Numbered from the stretch's first letter, positions 8,001 through 15,554 are shown. The stretch: DNA of 21,546 nt from Collinsella sp. (GCA_019414465.1 DXLY01000030.1:1-21546), one strand, 5' to 3'. Made by a program: numbers and translations. The notes: generated by a model not told the origin, from the sequence alone.

Positions 8001-9317
8001 TTACTCGGAAGCAGCCTTCTCGGTCTTCCAGCCATCGACGAAGGCGTTCTTGACGCCGTCCCACTTGGTGTTGTCGGCAGCATAAGCGATGAGAGCCTGC
8101 TTGAGGTTCTTCTTCCACTCCTCGGAGGGGATGTAAACGAAGTCCCAAGCGACAGTCTTCTTGCCGTCCTTGGCCATAGCAACGGCCTGCTGAGAGAAGA
8201 CGTTGGTGGTCTCCTTAGCGCTCTTGAACGGGGCGGTCAGACCCATCTTGTCAGCGATGATGCTGGTGGCGGTGTCAGAAGTGACGCACCAATACATGAA
8301 GTCCTCGGTGGCCTTCTGGGCATCCTCGGAAGCCTGGGAGCTGACGCACCAGTAGTTCTCGCCGCCGGAGCACAGGCCCTGGTTCTCCTCGCCGTCGACG
8401 CCGATGTAGATCGGCAGCATGCCGAGCTGGTCGTCGGTCATACCGGCCTTGGTGAGGTCGGCGTAGGCCCAAGAGCCGTTCTGGTAGAAGACGGCCTTGC
8501 CGGTTGCGAACTCGTTGGTGGCGTCGTCACCGGTCTTGGAGGCGAGCTGCGAAGGATCGCAGGTGGAGTCGGTGATGTACAGGTCGAAGATCTGCTTAAA
8601 GTTGTCGAGATACTCGCCCTTGATCTCGTCGTCCTCCTGGTTGTGCTCCTTCTCGAACTCGTAGTAGAGCGGGAGGTTGGCGAGGTGGGTGGTGTAGCGC
8701 CAGCTGGAGGAGTCATCCATACCGGCGGAAGTGAAGGCACCGTCAACGCCGAGCTCGTCCTTGCGGGCCTGGATGTCATCGGCGCAAGCCTTCAGCTTGT
8801 CGAAGGAGTTGATGTCCTCGGCCTTGTAGCCGGCCTTCTCGAGGAGCTCCTTGTTGTAGATGATGCCGTAGCTCTCCTGAACCCAGTCGATACCCAGATC
8901 CTTGCCGTCGGACTGCAGCGCCAGGGAGTCGTCGATGAGCTCGCCGCGGAGCTTGGTGTCGGAAAGATCGGCGCAGTAGTCCTTCCAGTTCTTAAGGCCG
9001 GTGGGGCCGTTGACCTGGAACAGCGTCGGAGCGGAGCTCTTGGACATCTCGGACTTGAGCTTCTCCTCGTAGGTGTTGGAGGCGGCGGTCACGATCTTGA
9101 CCTCGACGCCCTTCTCCTTCTTGTACGCCTTGGCGATCTCCTTCCACTCCTTGTCGACCTCGGGCTTGAACTGGAGGAAGTAGACCTCGGCAGCGTCACC
9201 AGAAGCAGAGGAGCCAGAGCCGGCAGAACCACCGCAGCCCACGAGGCCCAGACCAAGAACCGCAGCCGCGGAACCAGCAAAGCCCAGGAACTGCCTTCTG
9301 CTCATTTCGTTCTTCAT
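8001..9317 (-). CDS. Sugar-binding lipoprotein of ABC importer (Tat-type signal)
   Basis: This 438-residue extracellular solute-binding protein (family 1 type) captures the sugar and delivers it to the two permeases. The N terminus is MKNEMSRRQFLGFAGSAAAVLGLGLVGCGG: twin arginines at 7-8 in an SRRQFLG Tat motif, a hydrophobic stretch, then a lipobox with the lipidated cysteine at about 28. A short Ser/Gly linker follows, and the mature part has the usual binding-protein pattern (PTLFQVNGPTGLKNW, IIYNKELLEKAGY, ATGKAVFYQNGSWAYADL). ATG 9317 is chosen because AAAGGGTGG lies just upstream; the longer in-frame start at 9335 lacks such a site. It is the first gene of the minus-strand importer operon. 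Two operator-like palindromes lie in its upstream region. Maltodextrin is the likely ligand by context only. Confidence 0.92.
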   Translation of the reverse strand: MKNEMSRRQFLGFAGSAAAVLGLGLVGCGGSAGSGSSASGDAAEVYFLQFKPEVDKEWKEIAKAYKKEKGVEVKIVTAASNTYEEKLKSEMSKSSAPTLFQVNGPTGLKNWKDYCADLSDTKLRGELIDDSLALQSDGKDLGIDWVQESYGIIYNKELLEKAGYKAEDINSFDKLKACADDIQARKDELGVDGAFTSAGMDDSSSWRYTTHLANLPLYYEFEKEHNQEDDEIKGEYLDNFKQIFDLYITDSTCDPSQLASKTGDDATNEFATGKAVFYQNGSWAYADLTKAGMTDDQLGMLPIYIGVDGEENQGLCSGGENYWCVSSQASEDAQKATEDFMYWCVTSDTATSIIADKMGLTAPFKSAKETTNVFSQQAVAMAKDGKKTVAWDFVYIPSEEWKKNLKQALIAYAADNTKWDGVKNAFVDGWKTEKAASE

Positions 9318-9425
9318 TACAATCCACCCTTTCACACCGTGGCGGCACCCTTTGCCGCCGCCTTCGGAGATTGGCTCGGGGACTTTGCCCCTTTTGCTGA
9401 CTTGTACAATACGCTATTTGGCTAG

Positions 9426-9437
9426 TTGTTTGAACAA
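9426..9437 (-). promoter_or_regulatory. Operator-like palindrome TTGTTTGAACAA upstream of the importer
   Basis: A perfect 5-bp inverted repeat (TTGTT and AACAA around TG) sits about 110 bases before the lipoprotein start. It differs by one base from the TTGTTTAAAC core found at the malQ, regulator and PTS promoters. On the minus strand a weak promoter fits here: TTCAAA inside the palindrome, 17 bases, then TATTGT. A regulator bound here would cover the -35 box. The palindrome is seen; promoter and function are inferred. Confidence 0.45.
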
Positions 9438-9500
9438 GTATTACTAGAGCGGTAGAAAAACTTCGGTGAACGGTAATTTCGACTTGATACTTGACAAGTT

Positions 9501-9512
9501 TTGTATAAACAA
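9501..9512 (-). promoter_or_regulatory. Operator-like palindrome TTGTATAAACAA
   Basis: This second palindrome upstream of the importer operon differs by one base from the TTGTATATACAA type of operator known for Bacillus TreR, a GntR/HutC regulator like the one encoded next door. It lies 64 bases from the palindrome at 9426-9437, roughly six helical turns, so looping or cooperative binding is possible. It also lies close to the terminator of the regulator gene. The assignment to that regulator is inference. Confidence 0.42.
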
Positions 9513-9534
9513 TTATTTGTTATCGAATGCAGAG

Positions 9535-9583
9535 AAAACGCCCGATCAAGCCGATGCATCGTCGGTTTGACCGGGCGTTTTCG
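9535..9583 (-). terminator. Intrinsic terminator of the GntR regulator gene
   Basis: AAAACGCCCG and CGGGCGTTTT form the base of a long interrupted stem. Read on the minus strand it follows the regulator stop codon at 9624 and ends in GCGTTTTCTCT, a reasonable T-rich tail. The stem contains inner complementary CCGA/TCGG and TCAA/TTGA blocks. Confidence 0.8.
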
Positions 9584-9623
9584 CTTTGAGGGCATGAGTC
9601 TCGTCAGGCTGCGAGCTAGCCGG

Positions 9624-10343
9624 CTATCGCTTGGAATTGACGCGGTAATGGAAGATCTCGGGGTGTGTGCGGGCATGCGTGACCTCGAACAAGATGCCGT
9701 CCGAGGTGTACGACTGGCTCTCCATAACGGCGACGCAGTTGTACTTGCCGAGGTCCAGATAGCTGCAGTCTTCATCGTTGGCGAGCTCGACACTCACCGT
9801 ACGACGGCTCGCCATCACTTTGACGCCGCGCTTGTGCTCCAGATAGCCGTAGATAGAATCCGCCGCGATCTCGGGGGTCAGGCCCTTGGCGATCGACGCC
9901 AAAAAGTAGCCATGGTCCACTTGGCGCGCGCTGCCGTTGAGGCTTCGGACACGCACTACGCGAATCAGCTCCTCGCCCACCTTAAAGCCCAGGCGACGAG
10001 AGAGTTGCTCAGTGCAAATCAAATGTTCAAAAGACTTGACCTCGGTCGATGCGACGGCATTGTTGCGTTTTGCGAACTCGCCAAACGACTCAACCTCTTC
10101 GAGTGCGCCCAGCATGTCGGTTTCGCCCTTGAGCCAAATAACGCGCACGCCCTTGCCGTGTATAGGCTGCACAAACATCTGGTCGGCCAGCATGCTCAAG
10201 GCGCGTCGAACGGTATTGCGCGTGCAGCCAAACTCCGCGGTCAGCTCGGCTTCGGTTGGCAGCATCTCCTGAAACGCATAGGTCCCGTTGATGATGCGCG
10301 AACGGATCTCGCGGTAGATTCCTTCGTAAATCGCTTTTGGCAT
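9624..10343 (-). CDS. GntR/HutC family transcriptional regulator (TreR-like)
   Basis: This 239-residue DNA-binding protein has an N-terminal winged helix-turn-helix (about 5-70; YEGIYREIRSRIINGTYAFQ, LPTEAELTAEFGCTRNTVRRALSMLA, FVQPIHGKGVRVI), which is classic GntR. The C-terminal part is UTRA/HutC-like, usually binding a sugar phosphate or similar small effector (about 90-235; GEELIRVVRVRSLNG, VDHGYFLASI, GILFEVTHARTHPEIFHYRV). It resembles TreR-type regulators, whose inducers are phosphorylated sugars. It is divergent from the PTS-phosphatase fusion and upstream of the importer operon. GTTTAAAC palindromes in both flanking promoters, including its own, suggest autoregulation and control of the whole alpha-glucan region. 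The start ATG 10343 has AGAGGTG upstream. The effector is unknown; a PTS product such as maltose- or trehalose-phosphate is the natural guess. Confidence 0.88.
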   Translation of the reverse strand: MPKAIYEGIYREIRSRIINGTYAFQEMLPTEAELTAEFGCTRNTVRRALSMLADQMFVQPIHGKGVRVIWLKGETDMLGALEEVESFGEFAKRNNAVASTEVKSFEHLICTEQLSRRLGFKVGEELIRVVRVRSLNGSARQVDHGYFLASIAKGLTPEIAADSIYGYLEHKRGVKVMASRRTVSVELANDEDCSYLDLGKYNCVAVMESQSYTSDGILFEVTHARTHPEIFHYRVNSKR

Positions 10344-10376
10344 GATTTCACCTCTAATGAATATGTATGGCTAGGC

Positions 10377-10405
10377 ACGATAGCATTTCTTTGGGTTGTT
10401 TAAAC
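10377..10405 (-). promoter_or_regulatory. Predicted promoter/operator of the GntR regulator gene
   Basis: On the minus strand an extended -10 (TGC then TATCGT, box at 10377-10382) is preceded at 16 bases by TTTAAA, which is part of the palindromic core TTGTTTAAAC (plus-strand 10396-10405). The operator would thus overlap the -35 region, fitting negative autoregulation. A perfect TTGACA on the minus strand (10435-10440) lies further upstream but has no good -10 partner. Confidence 0.42.
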
Positions 10406-10504
10406 CGTCTATCGGCAAAGCACCGATTATTAACTGTCAACGGCGCCCGTGATGCTCCAATCGATTCGAATCAAAACCAACAATGCGGCGAACGCTCACT
10501 CCCC

Positions 10505-10527
10505 TACAATTAACTCATTGTTTAAAC
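10505..10527 (+). promoter_or_regulatory. Predicted -10 box and operator of the PTS-phosphatase gene
   Basis: TACAAT (10505-10510) is a good -10 box, and the TTGTTTAAAC core (10518-10527) follows it by seven bases, about where transcription would start. No convincing -35 box was found. Placement over the start site would suit repression by the divergent GntR regulator. Confidence 0.42.
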
Positions 10528-10570
10528 GTTCCACCGCAGACACGGCGGGCTTATGGTCGAGAGGCAGAAT

Positions 10571-13021
10571 ATGCTGCAAAAAATCCAACGCTTTGGCGGG
10601 GCAATGTTCGCGCCCGCCATGCTGTTTTCTATATCAGGCCTCATGGTCGGCATCTCCGCCCTCGCCACGACCGTAGACATCGTCGGCGACCTCGCCGTAT
10701 ACGGAACCCCTTGGTACGTTTTCTGGACCATCATCCAGCGCGGCTCGTGGACGGTCTTTAAACGTCTCCCGCTCCTTTTTGCCGTAGCGCTGCCTATCGG
10801 TCTTGCCCAAAAGCAACCGGCACGCTGCTGCCTCGAGGCACTCGTGGCCTATTTTGCCTATTGTTTCTTCTTGAGCGAGATCATTAAGCTGAGCGGCGAC
10901 AACCTTGGACTTAAGTACCCGGCGTCTTTGACCCCCGCCAGCGGCATCACCGTCATTGATGGCATCAAGACGCTCGACACCGGCATTATCGGACCGCTGG
11001 CGGTATCGGCAACCGTCGTCGCCATCCATGACCGCTTCTACGACGCCAAGGTGCCCGATTGGCTCGGTACGTTCTCGGGCTCTTCGCTGGTCTACCTCAT
11101 CAGCTTTTTTGCTGTGTTCGCCCTTGCCGCTATCTCGGCCGCCATCGTGCCCTTCGTATACGCTGTGACCGAAACGCTGCGCCACGCACTTGCGGGCGTC
11201 GGACCCTTCGGCGTGGGCATCTTTGTGTTTTTGGAGCGAGCACTCGAGCCCATGGGTCTGCACCACCTGCTCTACATGCCAATCTACTACGACAATTTGG
11301 TTATTAACGACGGCATCTACGCCACGTGGACCAACTTGCTTCCCATCCTCTCACACAGCACACGCCCCCTCAACGAACTTGCGCCTTGGGCTGGTTACAC
11401 CGCCACCGGCTGGGTCAAGCTCTTTGGCCTTCCCGCCATCGCTGCGGCGTTCTACACCACCGCCAAGCCCGAACGCCGCGCCGGCCTCAAGGTTATCCTG
11501 GTTCCCGCCATCGTTGCCTCAGTGGTCTGCGGCATCACCGAACCACTCGAGTTTCTCTTTATGTTCACCCACCCCGGGCTCTTTTTGCTCTACGCCGTCC
11601 TCTCGTCTTGCCTCGCCATGACCATGAATTTCTTTGGTATCGTCGGCATCTTTTCGGGCGGCTTCATGGAAATGGCCGCCTTCAACTTCATTCCGCTCAT
11701 GCGCACGCATGCCGGTGCCTATCTTCTTGCGCTCGGTATCGGCCTTGCCTTTAGCCTCATCTTTTTTGTTAGCTTTCGAGCACTCATCTTGATCTATGAC
11801 CTTAAGACGCCGGGGCGCGAGGATCATGTCGCCAATCGCGCGGCAATCGATCGTTTAACGGATAGCGGCTTTGCCAAAAAGCAATCTCCCAATGACGAGG
11901 TCAATAGTCGATCCGATCAAGATCACGTCCTCGCTGAGCGGGTAATTCAGCTTTTAGGTGGCGTTGGCAATATCGTGGGCGCAACCAACTGCGCCACGCG
12001 CCTGCGCGTCGAGGTCGCAGACCCTTCCATCGTTGCAGATAACGCGTCGTTTGTCGCGGTGGGCGCCAAGGGCCTCATCATTACGGGCAAGACCGCCCAG
12101 GTGATCATCGGCATCTCCGTTCCCCGCGTTAAAGAGCATTTTGACCAGATCATGGGCCTCGAGCCGGGATTTGTGCCCACCACCTCGGCCTCCCCTGCCG
12201 CCAGCCCAACCCACAAGCACGGCGATATCTGCTTCTTCGACATTGACGGCACGCTCGCGTGGCAAGACCCAAGGCTCGCCCAAGACCTTCCCGAAGACGA
12301 GCGGGACCTCTCCCCCTATCCCAACGAGGCGGTTTCGCAGGCAATCCGCGAGTTTGTCGCCAACGGTAACATGGCCTTTATCTGCACGGGACGCACCCTG
12401 AGCTGCATCCACCCCAAACTTCTTGAGCTGCCGTGGGCAGGAATTGTCTGCTTGGCGGGAGGCTACGTCGAACTCGACGGACGCATTGTGCGAAATGCAG
12501 CCATGAGCCCCGGCTTGCTGCAACGCCTCGCCCCGTATCTTGAGCAATCGGACGAGGTGATTCGCTTTGAAGGTCTCGATCGCGTCGTGCGCATGAGCGC
12601 GGACGCCCCCGATGGCGACGGATATGCCCGTACCGTAGGCGATGCCGTCACAAAGCTCAAGCATTACAGCGCCTACAAGATCCTCATGTCTACGAAGCTC
12701 GCCAACCGCATCGCCCAGGATAAAGAGATCGAGCCGCTGCTGTGCTTTAACGAGCTCGAACTCGAGGTAACCGAAATCTCGCCCCGCGAGTGCACCAAGC
12801 GAACCGGCATCCAGGCCGTGCTTGGCGCCCTGGGGCCAAACCACGGCACCGTGTACGGCATCGGCGATGCGAGCAACGACGTCGCCCTTATGGAAACAGT
12901 CGATGTTGGCATCGCCATGGGCAACGCACCGGACTTCCTTAAGGAGAAGGCGGACTATGTGACCGATTCTATCGATCACGACGGCGTCGTCACGGCACTC
13001 GAGCACTTCGGGCTTATCTAG
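10571..13021 (+). CDS. PTS EIICB (alpha-glucoside/glucose class) fused to HAD phosphatase
   Basis: This 816-residue protein has three parts. Residues 1 to about 425 are a glucose-superfamily EIIC membrane domain (MLQKIQRFGGAMFAPAMLF, GLHHLLYMPIYYDN, GITEPLEFLFMFTHPG). Residues about 455-535 are EIIB, with the phosphorylated cysteine in GATNCATRLRVEV (C474). Residues about 550-816 are a Cof-type HAD hydrolase with motif I FFDIDGTLAW (D557, D559), the CTGRTLS motif and motif IV GIGDASNDVALMETVDVGIAMGNAP (D766, D770). EIICB imports and phosphorylates a sugar; HAD enzymes of this type remove phosphate from sugar phosphates. No EIIA is present, so one must come from elsewhere. ATG 10571 is preferred (GAGAGG six bases upstream; the protein then starts like other EIIC domains); ATG 10553 is the alternative. 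The divergent GntR gene probably controls it. Sugar specificity (maltose, trehalose or another alpha-glucoside) is inferred. Confidence 0.88.
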   Translation: MLQKIQRFGGAMFAPAMLFSISGLMVGISALATTVDIVGDLAVYGTPWYVFWTIIQRGSWTVFKRLPLLFAVALPIGLAQKQPARCCLEALVAYFAYCFFLSEIIKLSGDNLGLKYPASLTPASGITVIDGIKTLDTGIIGPLAVSATVVAIHDRFYDAKVPDWLGTFSGSSLVYLISFFAVFALAAISAAIVPFVYAVTETLRHALAGVGPFGVGIFVFLERALEPMGLHHLLYMPIYYDNLVINDGIYATWTNLLPILSHSTRPLNELAPWAGYTATGWVKLFGLPAIAAAFYTTAKPERRAGLKVILVPAIVASVVCGITEPLEFLFMFTHPGLFLLYAVLSSCLAMTMNFFGIVGIFSGGFMEMAAFNFIPLMRTHAGAYLLALGIGLAFSLIFFVSFRALILIYDLKTPGREDHVANRAAIDRLTDSGFAKKQSPNDEVNSRSDQDHVLAERVIQLLGGVGNIVGATNCATRLRVEVADPSIVADNASFVAVGAKGLIITGKTAQVIIGISVPRVKEHFDQIMGLEPGFVPTTSASPAASPTHKHGDICFFDIDGTLAWQDPRLAQDLPEDERDLSPYPNEAVSQAIREFVANGNMAFICTGRTLSCIHPKLLELPWAGIVCLAGGYVELDGRIVRNAAMSPGLLQRLAPYLEQSDEVIRFEGLDRVVRMSADAPDGDGYARTVGDAVTKLKHYSAYKILMSTKLANRIAQDKEIEPLLCFNELELEVTEISPRECTKRTGIQAVLGALGPNHGTVYGIGDASNDVALMETVDVGIAMGNAPDFLKEKADYVTDSIDHDGVVTALEHFGLI

Positions 13022-13121
13022 CCGTCATCTTCCGCTGAGCTTTACGCCTGCGGGTCCAATTGCCTTCGCCCGCCGCGCCAAGCACCCCAATGTGGCAATA
13101 TGTTGTCTGCATATTGCATCA

Positions 13122-14165
13122 ATGCGACCTTCAGAAAGAATGCGAGAGCCTGTGTCCAGTCCGTTTACCAGCTTTTTAGCCCAGCACTTCGACCAGATTA
13201 ACGACTATCTGGCCACGTTCTTTGACGGACAGGCGACCTCTGCCGATATCGAGCGCTACCTGTACGCTCCGCTCTCGGCTTTTACGGCCAACGCCGGCAA
13301 GCGCCACCGCCCGCTTATCTGCATGCTCGCCGCAACCGCAGTGGGCGGTAGCTTTGAGAGCGCCCGCAGCGCCGCGGCAGCTATCGAGCATTTCCAGTCG
13401 GGCGCGCTGATTCACGACGACATCGCCGACAACGGACAGCTTCGTCGAGGCAAGCCCTGCATGCACCTTACCGAGGGCACGGGCCTTGCCATCAATTGTG
13501 GCGACCTGGCGCTCACCATGGTCACCAAGACGGTTCTCGACGACCCCACGCTGGAGTCCGACGTGAAGCTGCGCGTACTCCACGAGCTTACCGAGATGAT
13601 CGTCCGCACCATCGAGGGTCAAGCGCTCGACCTGGGTTGGGTCCGTGACGGGCGCTTTGATATCTCGGTTGATGACTACCTGGACATGGCGACGCACAAG
13701 ACCGCGTTTTACAGCGGAGCCACACCGCTTGCCGCCGGGGCCATTATCGGCGGCGGCAGCGAGGAGCAAATTGAGGCGCTGCGCGCCTTTGGCCTGCACA
13801 CGGGCCTTGCCTTCCAAATTCAAGACGACCTGCTCAACTTGATCGGCACCAAGGAGGCCGCCAACAAGGACTTCCGCACCGACATCACCGAGGGTAAGCG
13901 CACGCTCGTTGCCGTGCACGCCCTGTCTGATGAGCGCTATCACGACGAGATTGAAGCGATCCTTTCCTCGGGCACCGAGGACCCCGCGCAACTCGCACAC
14001 GCCGTGGAGATCTTCCAGGAGACCGGCTCTATCGATTACGCCCACACTTATGCGCTCGACCTGACCGCCAAGGCCAAAGCGGCCATCGAGGACGTTGAGC
14101 TTGATCCGCACGCACGAGAGTTGTTCCTCTCCATGGCAGATTTCTTTGTGGAGCGCCTTAACTAA
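13122..14165 (+). CDS. Polyprenyl (isoprenyl) diphosphate synthase
   Basis: This trans-prenyltransferase condenses isopentenyl diphosphate with an allylic diphosphate to make linear polyprenyl chains for quinone or carrier-lipid biosynthesis. The first aspartate-rich motif is GALIHDDIADNGQLRRGKP and the second is QIQDDLLNLIG, with N in place of the last D, a variant known in the family. GKRHRPLICML is the N-terminal isopentenyl-diphosphate-binding region and DITEGKRTLVAVHAL the C-terminal lysine region. The residues four and five before the first motif are small (A and G), which usually means a long-chain product. The start is uncertain: ATG 13122, ATG 13140 and GTG 13152 are in frame and none has a clear ribosome site; GTG 13152 follows GAGAG closely. 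The gene lies about 100 bases after the PTS gene with no visible terminator between them. Confidence 0.9.
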   Translation: MRPSERMREPVSSPFTSFLAQHFDQINDYLATFFDGQATSADIERYLYAPLSAFTANAGKRHRPLICMLAATAVGGSFESARSAAAAIEHFQSGALIHDDIADNGQLRRGKPCMHLTEGTGLAINCGDLALTMVTKTVLDDPTLESDVKLRVLHELTEMIVRTIEGQALDLGWVRDGRFDISVDDYLDMATHKTAFYSGATPLAAGAIIGGGSEEQIEALRAFGLHTGLAFQIQDDLLNLIGTKEAANKDFRTDITEGKRTLVAVHALSDERYHDEIEAILSSGTEDPAQLAHAVEIFQETGSIDYAHTYALDLTAKAKAAIEDVELDPHARELFLSMADFFVERLN

Positions 14166-14207
14166 CGGGGGTTATAAAACCTGTCAGCAGCGTATTTAGG
14201 CACAACT

Positions 14208-14216
14208 TGCTACACT
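14208..14216 (+). promoter_or_regulatory. Extended -10 promoter candidate
   Basis: TGC followed by TACACT forms an extended -10 element about 90 bases before the start of the peptidoglycan-binding gene. No good -35 is visible, which is common for extended -10 promoters. The 5' leader would be about 80 bases. Confidence 0.35.
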
Positions 14217-14303
14217 GTTGAGTGCATGTTTATGCATCCCTTTGCGTCGTCTATCCGACAGGCGCTCAAATAGTACGAATGATACGCCGAAAGGGGTTCG
14301 TTC

Positions 14304-15209
14304 ATGGAACCTATTACAACGGGCATGCAGGGAGCAGCCGTCGAGGACGTGCAGTCTCGTCTCCTGCAGCTCGGCTACACGATTGATGCCACCGAGGTTG
14401 CCGACAAGCACTTTGGTACTACCACCGAGCAGGCCGTTAGCACCTTTAGGCTCGACAGCGGTCTTGCTGCCGGTCACGCCGTTGACATCCCCTGCTGGAG
14501 TGCCCTGGTCGACGCCTCGTATAAGCTGGGCGACCGCACGCTCTATCTGCGCATGCCCAATTTCCATGGCGCCGACGTGCAGGCCCTGCAGAAGGCACTC
14601 AACGTTTTGGGCTTTGCCTGCGGCGAGGACGATGGCTACTTTGGCCCTCACACCGAGGCGGCCCTTCAGCAGTTCCAGGAAAACGTCGGTCTGTTTGCCG
14701 ATGGTATGGCTTTCCAGGATACCTACGCCTACATCAACCGCCTGCACCACGTGTGGGAGGGTAAACCTTCGGTGACCGAGGCCGAATCGCGCATCGGCTT
14801 TGCCCGCGCCGCCAACGTGCTCGAGCGCTTCCAGATTGCCGTCATCGGTGAGGACCCCATCGCGCGTAGCGTTGCATCGCGCATGTGGAACATCGCCACG
14901 GCGACGACCGACAGCAGCGGCATGATGCTTTGCGATTCCGAGGTTCCGACCGACGTGGATCTGGTGCTCGAGATTGCAAGCGATGAGCTACCCACCGACG
15001 CCGCTCCACGCGCCACAATTGCCCTCGCCGAGTGCCACAACCTGGCCCAGCGCATCCGCACCGCCAATGTCGCCGCGCAGCAAAAGCCCGCGCGCATCCG
15101 CATTGAGCTCACGGGCATGACGCGCTACAACGGCACCTTCACTGCCAGCGACGCCCAGACGCTCGCGGTACGCCTGCTCGATGGCGTTTGCGATGCCCTC
15201 GCAGATTAG
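14304..15209 (+). CDS. Protein with two peptidoglycan-binding domains, apparently cytoplasmic
   Basis: The 301-residue protein starts with two PG_binding_1-like repeats: residues about 4-56 (GMQGAAVEDVQSRLLQLGY, HFGTTTEQAVSTFRLDSGL) and about 80-136 (GADVQALQKALNVLGFACG, DGYFGPHTEAALQQFQENVGLFADGM). The rest (about 150-301) is not recognised: it contains RFQIAVIGEDPIARSVASRMW, two short acidic segments and a C-terminal alpha/beta-looking stretch with IRIELTGMTRYNGTF. There is no DPGHGG-type amidase motif, no signal peptide and no membrane segment, so it looks cytoplasmic. Actinobacterial CwlM shares the layout of tandem PG-binding domains without a signal and acts as a regulator of cell-wall precursor synthesis; whether this protein is comparable is speculation. 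AAAGGGG lies seven bases before ATG 14304. It is followed by tRNA-Gln on the same strand. Confidence 0.78.
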   Translation: MEPITTGMQGAAVEDVQSRLLQLGYTIDATEVADKHFGTTTEQAVSTFRLDSGLAAGHAVDIPCWSALVDASYKLGDRTLYLRMPNFHGADVQALQKALNVLGFACGEDDGYFGPHTEAALQQFQENVGLFADGMAFQDTYAYINRLHHVWEGKPSVTEAESRIGFARAANVLERFQIAVIGEDPIARSVASRMWNIATATTDSSGMMLCDSEVPTDVDLVLEIASDELPTDAAPRATIALAECHNLAQRIRTANVAAQQKPARIRIELTGMTRYNGTFTASDAQTLAVRLLDGVCDALAD

Positions 15210-15216
15210 GTAAACT
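15188..15216 (+). promoter_or_regulatory. Predicted tRNA-Gln promoter
   Basis: TTGCGA and TAAACT are separated by exactly 17 bases and lie 30 bases before the tRNA. The -35 box is inside the end of the preceding gene. A small GTTGC/GCAAC hairpin lies in the short leader. Confidence 0.5.
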
Positions 15217-15246
15217 AAACGAGTTGCTTTTGTGCAACACCCATAC

Positions 15247-15321
15247 TGGGACGTAGTTCAACGGTAGAACTCCGGTTTTTGGTGCCGGCTGTTGGGGGTT
15301 CGAATCCCTCCGTCCCAGCCA
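15247..15321 (+). tRNA. tRNA-Gln (anticodon TTG), CCA encoded
   Basis: The 75-base cloverleaf has acceptor stem TGGGACG pairing with CGTCCCA, a D-arm GTTC/GAAC, an anticodon arm CCGGT/GCCGG around the seven-base loop TTTTGGT giving anticodon TTG, and a T-arm GGGGGTTCGAATCCCTC. The discriminator base is G and CCA is encoded at 15319-15321. It reads glutamine CAA codons. Parts of its 3' end are copied in both orientations in the downstream region. Confidence 0.95.
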
Positions 15322-15330
15322 TTAAAATTG

Positions 15331-15367
15331 AGCGCCCTGAGCCCATAACGGCCCAGGGCGCTTTCTT
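15331..15367 (+). terminator. Intrinsic terminator after tRNA-Gln
   Basis: AGCGCCCTGAGCC and GGCCCAGGGCGCT form a 13-bp stem with one mismatch and a 6-base loop, followed by TTTCTT. Confidence 0.85.
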
Positions 15368-15372
15368 GTGGG

Positions 15373-15493
15373 CAAGCGGAGGGATTCGAACCCGCAAGGG
15401 TGCGGAGCTGAGGAAACGCGAAGCGTTTTCCAGCGCAGCACGCAAGGAGCGAAGCGACGCAGCGGGGCGCGGCCGCCGACCAGGCGGACGCGG
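15373..15493. repeat. tRNA-like repeat unit A
   Basis: The unit begins with a 36-base stretch (15373-15408) that recurs exactly at 15555-15590. It contains GGAGGGATTCGAACCC, which is the reverse complement of the T-arm and acceptor region of the adjacent tRNA-Gln. It continues with a GC-rich tail (GACGCAGCGGGGCGCGGCCG then GACGCGG) shared with unit B. Unit A has about 47 extra bases in the middle, including a GGAAACGCGAAGCGTTTTCC palindrome. Frames through it are not credible proteins. Confidence 0.75.
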
Positions 15494-15508
15494 AATCCCT
15501 CCGTCCCA
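15493..15508 (+). repeat. 16-bp direct copy of the tRNA-Gln 3' end (possible att site)
   Basis: GAATCCCTCCGTCCCA here is identical to 15302-15317 within the tRNA-Gln gene, 191 bases upstream and in the same orientation. Partial tRNA 3'-end duplications are the usual scar of tyrosine-recombinase integration, but no integrase gene is seen in the short interval, so an eroded att site or a repeat-driven copy are both possible. Confidence 0.6.
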
Positions 15509-15554
15509 CACCAGCCAAGAGCCCCTCACGTCAAGCAAATCGAGCCAACGCCGC

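Noticed and set aside
7986..9425. Plus-strand open frame opposite the lipoprotein gene (479 codons)
   Set aside because: Leu/Val/Gly-rich antisense translation with no motif; the lipoprotein on the other strand is unambiguous.
9501..10403. Plus-strand open frame opposite the GntR gene
   Set aside because: Antisense shadow running through a terminator and a promoter region.
11954..13006. Minus-strand open frame opposite the EIIB-HAD region
   Set aside because: No domain, and the plus strand carries intact EIIB and HAD motifs.
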